From Ophioceras dolichostomum (Eukaryota > Ascomycota > Sordariomycetes > Magnaporthales > Ophioceraceae), in the NCBI GenBank assembly GCA_003049485.1, contig PYST01000143.1:31538-95537 (forward strand): a stretch of 64,000 bases of DNA. The letters run 5' to 3'. The position numbers and the translations under genes were made by a program. Within the stretch, counting starts at the first letter, position 1. Each line of letters opens with the position of its first letter. Shown one piece after another: positions 57,921-64,000 of the stretch. Under the pieces are notes generated by a model. That model saw only the letters and a list, made by a program, of their open reading frames with translations. It was not told the DNA's origin and made no database searches.

Positions 57921-59244
57921 TTACAACAGGTCGCGCCTGACGAACTCGTCGCGCAGGGCCTTGCCCAGACCGGCAGGCGAGCGCTCGACCACCACGCCCG
58001 CGCCCTCGAGCGCCTTGATCTTGGAGTCGGCGCCGCCCTTGCCCCCGGAGACGATGGCTCCAGCGTGGCCCATGCGACGGCCGGGCGGGGCCGAGATGCC
58101 AGCGATGAACGACACGACGGGCTTGCCGCCGTTGACGGTGTTGTTGGCCTTGAGGAAGTCGGCGGCGTCCTCCTCAGCCGAGCCGCCGATCTCGCCGATC
58201 ATGATGATGCCGTCCGTCTCCGGGTCCTCGAGGAACACCTTAAGGCAGTCGATGAAGTTGGTGCCGCTGAACGGGTCGCCGCCGATCCCCACCACGAGGG
58301 ACTGGCCCAAACCGGCCTGGGTCGTCTGGTTGACGGCCTCGTAGGTCAGCGTGCCCGAGCGCGAGACGATGCCGATCCGGCCGCGGCTGTGGATGAAGCC
58401 CGGCATGATGCCGATCTTGCACTGGCCGGGCGCGATGATGCCGGGGCAGTTGGGTCCCACGAGTCGCGTCTTGGACTGGGTCTTGAGCAGCGACGCGATG
58501 CGGACCATGTCGTGTTGGGGGATGCCTTCGGTGATGCACACGACTAGCGGGATCTCGGCGGCGACGGCCTCTTCGATTCCGGCGGCAGCCAATGGAGGGC
58601 TATAGAGAAAGGATGATGTTAAATGAGTCAGATACAGCGCCAGTTCGTTCGAAAGTGCCCAGACGGTTGTGCCGTGTGTGAGGAGCAGGAGGAGGCAGGC
58701 CATACGGGACGAAAATGGCTGTGGCGGTGGCGCCGGTCTCCTTGACGGCGTCGGTGACGTTGGCGAAGACGGGGAGGCCGAGGTGCGTCTGGCCGGCTTT
58801 CTTGGGGTTCGTGCCGCCGACGACCTTAGTGCCTGATATAAAGGGAACGAGTTCCGCTTGTTAGACATGTTTGCTTTCCTCGATCTTATCAGGGGCCAAT
58901 GCGAAGGGTAGCAAACATACCATATTCTATCGCCTGTTGGGCATGGAATCTGTTGGTGTTTTCGGCGCGCATCAAGCAAGCAGCAAGCAATATGTCAGAT
59001 CGCGAGTACTATCTCGGAAATAAGAGGGGATCCAGGATCCCCTTACGCGCTTGAGGAGCAGCAGCAGCGCAACTTACGTTCCCTGCTTGCCGGTGAACCC
59101 CTGGAACAGGACCTTGGTCTCGCTGTTGATCCGCAGGTTGTTGATAGTCTGGGCGTATTCGGACGAGGATGTGTATGACCGGCGCGGTATTTGGCGCAGC
59201 AGCGAGCCTGCTGGCCGCCGGAGTTGCCTCGAGAAAGCCTGCAT
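57921..59244 (-). CDS. lsc1: Succinyl-CoA ligase (ADP/GDP-forming) subunit alpha, mitochondrial
   Basis: Four exons on the complement: 59078-59244, 58921-58949, 58706-58832 and 57921-58599; 333 residues with consistent phases (2, 1, 2). The start M-Q-A-F-S-R-Q-L-R-R opens an Arg/Ser-rich, acid-free presequence ending near R-R-S-Y, typical of mitochondrial import. The CoA-binding domain follows (V-L-F-Q-G-F-T-G-K-Q-G-T-F-H, V-G-G-T-N-P-K-K-A-G, A-I-F-V-P-P-P-L-A-A-A), then the ligase domain (G-P-N-C-P-G-I-I, R-S-G-T-L-T-Y-E-A) with the phosphorylated His286 in G-H-A-G-A-I. The enzyme converts succinyl-CoA to succinate with ATP or GTP formation in the TCA cycle, together with a beta subunit not in this window. 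Exon 2 is only 29 nt. Divergent from elp3, with 643 bp between start codons. Confidence 0.97.
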
Positions 59245-59887
59245 CTTCTATGAGTTGTGCGTGGTATCGATCTCAATAGGCCAGGCCGTCGAGAGTGTCG
59301 TAACTTGGGGGTGATGCGAGGATGGGGGGATGCCGTCGTCGAGTTCTTGTTTGGCTGCCAGTTGCGTCACTTGTTTGCTTGCTGCAAAAAAAAAGTCGTC
59401 CAGACAATGGAGCTCCGTTACGCCCAGTGGCAGCTGAAAGCTTCAAATTTGTACCAATTATGATGCCGTAATTGCACAACATGCATCAATGCGGTATTAG
59501 CAGCTGCCATCCAAGCCAACTAACAGCTTGCGCTAACGGATAACTGAATTCGATTCCCGAGAAACTTGGAACCCCCAAGGAGTCGGGGCGGATTAGCCAG
59601 TACCCGGGCCCGTTAAACTTAACTGGGCAGTACTGCTGTCATCCCTTTTTCTTCGTCCTCCCGTTGGCTGTCTTCACCCCGCCATGCACTAACATTCGAA
59701 GCTCCAACTTTTTTTTGGTGTGGGGGAAATGCATTATGGTAATGACTCCAAATTCGAGACTCGCGCATATCAAGAGGTCCAGAAGCGTTCCTACACGGCC
59801 TAGGTTGGCGGTATTTACTTCGTTGAACTTCAAGGCTTGCATGTTTGGATAGGCAGTGTATCCCTAGACGCCGCATAATCTCCCAAG
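59245..59887. promoter_or_regulatory. Divergent promoter region of lsc1 and elp3
   Basis: 643 bp between the two ATGs, with an A9 run at 59385-59393 and a T8 run near 59709. No recognised motif. Confidence 0.6.
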
Positions 59888-61645
59888 ATGTCCACTACAA
59901 CAAGCACGACCACGGCGACAGCGACAGCGACGGCTCCGCGACCCTCCGCCGGCAAGAAAGATGCAGCCCTTGCCCCCGAGAGCGAACGATTCCTGCGATG
60001 TTGTGCGGACGTTGCCAACGCATTGATCGAGGACTATGAGGCATCGGCCCGGGACCCATCGCGCAGGTCGAAGGACATCAACCTGAACAGCCTGCGGTCG
60101 AAGTTCGCGAGGAAGCACAAGCTGAAGCGCATCCCAGCCTTGACCGCCATCATCGCCGCTGTGCCCGAGCACTATAAGAAGTACTTGCTGCCAAAGCTCA
60201 TCGCGAAACCAATAAGAACATCCTCTGGCATCGCAGTCGTGGCCGTCATGTGTAAGCCTCACCGTTGCCCCCACATCGCATACACGGGCAACATCTGTGT
60301 CTACTGCCCCGGTGGCCCCGACTCCGACTTCGAATACAGCACCCAGTCGTACACAGGATACGAGCCCACGTCCATGCGAGCCATCCGCGCGAGATACGAC
60401 CCATTCGAGCAGGCGAGAGGCAGAGTGGACCAGCTCAAGGCGTTGGGTCACTCAGTCGACAAGGTCGAGTACATAATCATGGGCGGCACCTTCATGTCGC
60501 TCCCAGAGTCATATCGCGAGGACTTCATCGCGCAGCTGCACAACGCACTGAGCGGGTACCAGACATCGGCCGTCGACGAGGCTGTGGAGGCGGGCGAGAT
60601 GAGCAATGTGAAGTGCGTGGGCATCACAATAGAGACGAGGCCCGACTACTGCCTGCAGCCACATCTCTCGAGCATGTTACGCTATGGCTGCACGCGGCTC
60701 GAGATCGGCGTGCAGTCACTGTACGAGGACGTCGCGCGCGACAGTAATCGTGGCCACACGGTGGCAGCCGTGGCTGAAACCTTTTGTCTGGCCAAGGACG
60801 CCGGCTTCAAGGTGGTGAGCCACATGATGCCCGACCTGCCCAACGTCGGCATGGAGCGCGACATCGACCAGTTCCGCGAGTACTTCGAGAACCCAGCCTT
60901 CCGCACCGACGGGCTCAAGATCTACCCGACGCTCGTCATCCGTGGCACCGGGCTCTACGAGCTCTGGCGCACAGGGCGCTACCAGAACTACACCCCGAAC
61001 GGCCTGATCGACCTAGTGGCGCGCATCCTTGCCCTCGTGCCGCCATGGACGCGCATCTACCGCGTACAGCGCGACATCCCCATGCCGCTGGTGACGTCGG
61101 GCGTCGAGAACGGCAACCTGCGGGAACTGGCGCTGGCGCGCATGCGCGACTTCGGAACGACGTGTCGAGACGTGCGCACACGCGAGGTCGGCATCAACGA
61201 GGTCAAGCACAAGATCCGGCCCAACCAGGTTGAGCTGGTGCGGCGCGACTACGCGGCCAACGGCGGCTGGGAGACCTTCCTAGCTTACGAGGACCCGAAA
61301 CAAGACATCCTGGTCGGCCTGCTGCGGCTGCGCAAGTGCTCGGAGAAGCACACACTCCGCGAGGAGCTAGTCGGTCAGCAGACCAGCCTCGTGCGAGAGC
61401 TGCACGTCTACGGCACCGCCGTGCCGGTTCACGCGCGGGATCCCAAGAAGTTCCAGCACCAAGGCTTCGGCACGCTGCTCATGGAGGAGGCCGAGCGCAT
61501 CGCCAGGGACGAGCACGGGAGCGTCAAGCTCAGCGTCATCTCGGGCGTCGGCGTGCGCAGCTATTACAGGAAGCTGGGCTACTGGCTGGATGGGCCGTAT
61601 ATGAGCAAGTGGCTGGACGGCCGGCCGGGTCCTGAGGCGGCCTGA
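59888..61645 (+). CDS. elp3: Elongator complex catalytic subunit Elp3
   Basis: Single uninterrupted exon, 585 residues; start in the context ccaagATGt. After a Thr/Ala-rich N-terminus (1-20), the radical-SAM domain carries the 4Fe-4S motif C127-x9-C137-x2-C140 (C-P-H-I-A-Y-T-G-N-I-C-V-Y-C), then G-G-T-F-M-S-L, E-T-R-P-D-Y-C and L-E-I-G-V-Q-S. The C-terminal acetyltransferase (GNAT) domain shows the acetyl-CoA loop Q-H-Q-G-F-G-T at 523-529 and S-Y-Y-R-K-L-G-Y. Elp3 carboxymethylates wobble uridine 34 of tRNAs (the first step to mcm5U and ncm5U) within the cytosolic Elongator complex, supporting decoding of AA- and AG-ending codons. No intron, unlike the other named genes over 1 kb in the window. 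Divergent from lsc1. Confidence 0.98.
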   Translation: MSTTTSTTTATATATAPRPSAGKKDAALAPESERFLRCCADVANALIEDYEASARDPSRRSKDINLNSLRSKFARKHKLKRIPALTAIIAAVPEHYKKYLLPKLIAKPIRTSSGIAVVAVMCKPHRCPHIAYTGNICVYCPGGPDSDFEYSTQSYTGYEPTSMRAIRARYDPFEQARGRVDQLKALGHSVDKVEYIIMGGTFMSLPESYREDFIAQLHNALSGYQTSAVDEAVEAGEMSNVKCVGITIETRPDYCLQPHLSSMLRYGCTRLEIGVQSLYEDVARDSNRGHTVAAVAETFCLAKDAGFKVVSHMMPDLPNVGMERDIDQFREYFENPAFRTDGLKIYPTLVIRGTGLYELWRTGRYQNYTPNGLIDLVARILALVPPWTRIYRVQRDIPMPLVTSGVENGNLRELALARMRDFGTTCRDVRTREVGINEVKHKIRPNQVELVRRDYAANGGWETFLAYEDPKQDILVGLLRLRKCSEKHTLREELVGQQTSLVRELHVYGTAVPVHARDPKKFQHQGFGTLLMEEAERIARDEHGSVKLSVISGVGVRSYYRKLGYWLDGPYMSKWLDGRPGPEAA

Positions 61646-64000
61646 AGTACGAGGCATCACCGACACACCCCAAAGTCGAGAAGCAGAAACACAGGCTCTC
61701 GGGTCGTCGAATTAAGCTTCTAAACATAATGCAACAGCACCCAGTCGTCTGGGAGCCAGCGGGCGAGGTTCACCAGGTTTTGGTGCGCTGACTCACGAGA
61801 TGTTGTGTCGTCATCTTAGACGAACCGTGGACGACTTGGCGGGCCGAGGGGAGGAATATCCCCCCGTCTTACTGCCCAGACGGAAGAACGGCCAGCACAA
61901 CTCCACTGTCGGTCCACCGATTCTTTCAGGTCAAGGAGCGAAGATCCGATCTGAGTCCGAAGCCAGTCCCATCACATTTCAACTCCGCGGACTTTCTGTG
62001 GACTTCACTCAATCGACGAGGCTCGACAGGGCCAGGCAGAGCCACATTCGTCAACCAAGGCTACCAACTAATAGGGCCCAGCTCCACTGAGGCCTTATGC
62101 GTGCAAATACCTCATTGGCAGTCTTGGCCATTCAGTGCCCTTCTACCACTCCTCGGAGAACAAGGCTCTCGTTGCAGCATCCTGCATGCTGACAGCTGCT
62201 CGGCGAAGAAGACCTCCGGCTTGACACATAGTGAGTCCCTTCGGACCTTTCGGACCCTTCTAGCCCTCGAGGCACTCTACATGTACGCCCGCTCCGCCTT
62301 GGCAAGGGAACCCTCCTTCAGCAAAGAACCTTCTCTGTGACTTCCAGAAGCATGTACAAATACCCACCTCAGCGCGCCGTCCAACGCCACTCCGCAGTCC
62401 TTCTGATCATCACAAACGGGAGGCCGGCATGGTGGCCAACCGACATTCATATCAAGTAGATTATTGACGGGCTGAATTGCGGGGGGGCGGCTCGTCGCTA
62501 CTGGCCAGCCGATACGACGATGCATACCTGCTGCCTGCCGCCAAACAAGCGTTTAATATGAGGTTACCTTGACTGATATCGCAGCATCCAACGATGCCGT
62601 CTCTTTCGCCCTCTCTTTCCTACCTACTCTTTATTGCTTACATACATCCCTCTATTTCGGACACCTTCCACGGGCGAGGGCGCATACCTCTCAGAACCTC
62701 TCTCGGTCGTCGCTAGTCGTGTCAGTCGGTATCTATCTCCATTCGGTTCGGTTCTCCTGCCAAAGAAGGACTCGCGCGTCCAAGCCAGACCTACCTACCT
62801 ACCTACCTAGAGGAACCTAGCCCGGTGGTGGCGACTATTGTTGTTCTTGCCCAACCTATCCCCCCGTCCTTCCTACCTATCTCGGCCGAGTGAAGACATG
62901 TAGATAGGCAGGTCGACTTCCTCGAGCCGAAGAAGATTGTGTGTGCCCACGCTCTGCAGCAGAAAAAGACTAGCCAACATGGTAGCAACCTAAGTAGCCA
63001 ACAAGGTAGCGAACAATCCGACCAATCTAAAGTCCTCATTGCGCTCGCCTCGGCCCGGTAACCGCGCAGGGCCGCTAGCCAGCCAGAGGCCAACAGACAA
63101 GCATCACGGGAAGCAGAAACAGTGCTGATGCAGTTGCTGCGGTAGCTATGTCCGAAAGTGGAAGGAGGAAAGCGATTTGGCCGACCGCCCGCCTTGCCAT
63201 CTCAGTACCTACCAGGGAGCCAGGTATCTCTCTCATACTCACAGGACCTTTCGCTTCTCGCCGTCGAAACTTTGTGTGATGATGATTCCTGCTGATCTAC
63301 TCCGTAGTAGGTCGTCGGTGGTGGGGCGCAGGATCGATATCGTACTCAATCGCTTTCACACAACAGTGTGGCAGGTTTGGAAGCTTCAACTGTCTCTCAA
63401 TCTGTCTCTGTCCCTTGCTTCTGATTCCTCCCTACCCAGTAAACATCTTCAGCCCCTTGTTCCTTTTTCGTTCTGCGTATCGCCACCAAGCACAAGCCCT
63501 GGCGCTCGGCTCATCGGCCAGTCAAATCCAGATAGGCACGCTCGTTCCTATCTCATCAGGGATTGATGGGTGACGGGTGAGAAAAGAAAATGGCCCGTGT
63601 GGCACCCGGAACGCCACCGACTTTGGAAACGGGCCGTTTCGACGGCGCTGTGGAATGCGACACTGAGACGCGGGCATCGGCATCTCGAAGCAAGTCGCAA
63701 GCAATCACAAGCAGTTGCAAGCAATCACAAGCAGCAGCCAAGCGGTTTTGTGGTTTTGTGGCGCACACAAGCATCAAAGGCATTTCAATCCATCACCAAC
63801 TAGGATGCGATCCAAGGAACAAGACTGAACCAAACATCAATGATGCATCACACGCAGAGCTGTCCACCCCTGATACTGTGGTGCCGTACCTTCCCTGCTG
63901 GCCTGGACCCCTCCTCAGCCCCCAAAAAATTAATGTCCCCGCAAAATTCTCTCTCCCTTTCACACCACTTTCACCACTGCACAATTATGGCCAGTTGTAC
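61646..64000. other. Intergenic to the window end, no convincing gene
   Basis: About 2.35 kb after elp3. It contains an (ACCT)n run at 62789-62810 and further TACCTACC-type motifs near 62874 and 63205. GCAATCACAAGCA repeats occur near 63700-63735. Frames are short and without family character. Confidence 0.55.
62789..62810. repeat. ACCT tetranucleotide run
   Basis: Five ACCT units followed by ATAG-type sequence (CTAGAGGAACCTAG). It belongs to the dispersed ACCTACC/CCTAGGTA motif class seen across the window's intergenic DNA. Confidence 0.8.

Overview
The window is nuclear DNA of a filamentous ascomycete (Pezizomycotina, most likely Sordariomycetes). The evidence is short introns with GTRAGT/GTAYGT donors and CTAAC-like branch sites, GC-rich third codon positions, recurrent ACCTAGGTA/TACCTACC motifs between genes, and typical fungal families: Zn(II)2Cys6 regulator, CFEM protein, GPI-anchored fasciclin protein and a fungal BAG protein with a membrane anchor. 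There is no sign of operons, CRISPR, an insertion sequence or a convincing RNA gene. Exon joints given below were chosen from splice signals and reading phase only.

Layout. 1-7.2 kb: three related genes for small Cys-rich proteins, all on the plus strand, spread over gene-poor DNA; they share a W-x-C-C-x-C-G core and a C-x-H-x-C-C-x-x-C end that I cannot assign to a named family. 10.4-11.2 kb: a 114-residue charged helical protein of unknown role. 12.5-13.1 kb (minus): Sec72-like TPR subunit of ER translocation. 16.8-20.6 kb (minus): a roughly 1200-residue zinc-cluster transcription factor with atypical cysteine spacing. 20.6-29.5 kb: gene-poor stretch with a perfect 23-bp palindrome, a C27 run ending in an N, and a 10-bp minisatellite. 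29.7-31.8 kb: TauD/TfdA-like Fe(II)/2-oxoglutarate dioxygenase with an acidic tail. 32.8-34.7 kb (minus): DUF89/ARMT1-type metal-dependent damage-control phosphatase.

37.8-43.5 kb holds three consecutive secreted or surface proteins: a CFEM-GPI protein, a Cys-containing small secreted protein, and a two-domain fasciclin-GPI protein. 43.5-47.0 kb is gene-poor but has an inverted duplication of a coding-like segment that would fold as a hairpin. 47.0-54.1 kb is a proteostasis neighbourhood: proteasome ATPase Rpt2 (minus) is divergent from the E2 enzyme Ubc1 (plus), followed by a BAG co-chaperone with a ubiquitin-like domain (plus). 55.1-56.5 kb: ribosomal protein L16 (uL13). 57.9-59.2 kb (minus): succinyl-CoA ligase alpha subunit, divergent from intronless ELP3 at 59.9-61.6 kb. 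The last 2.3 kb shows no gene.

Most named genes are housekeeping (protein turnover, translation, TCA cycle, tRNA modification). The less ordinary material is the Cys-rich trio, the surface-protein trio, the unusual zinc-cluster regulator and the hairpin near 45 kb.
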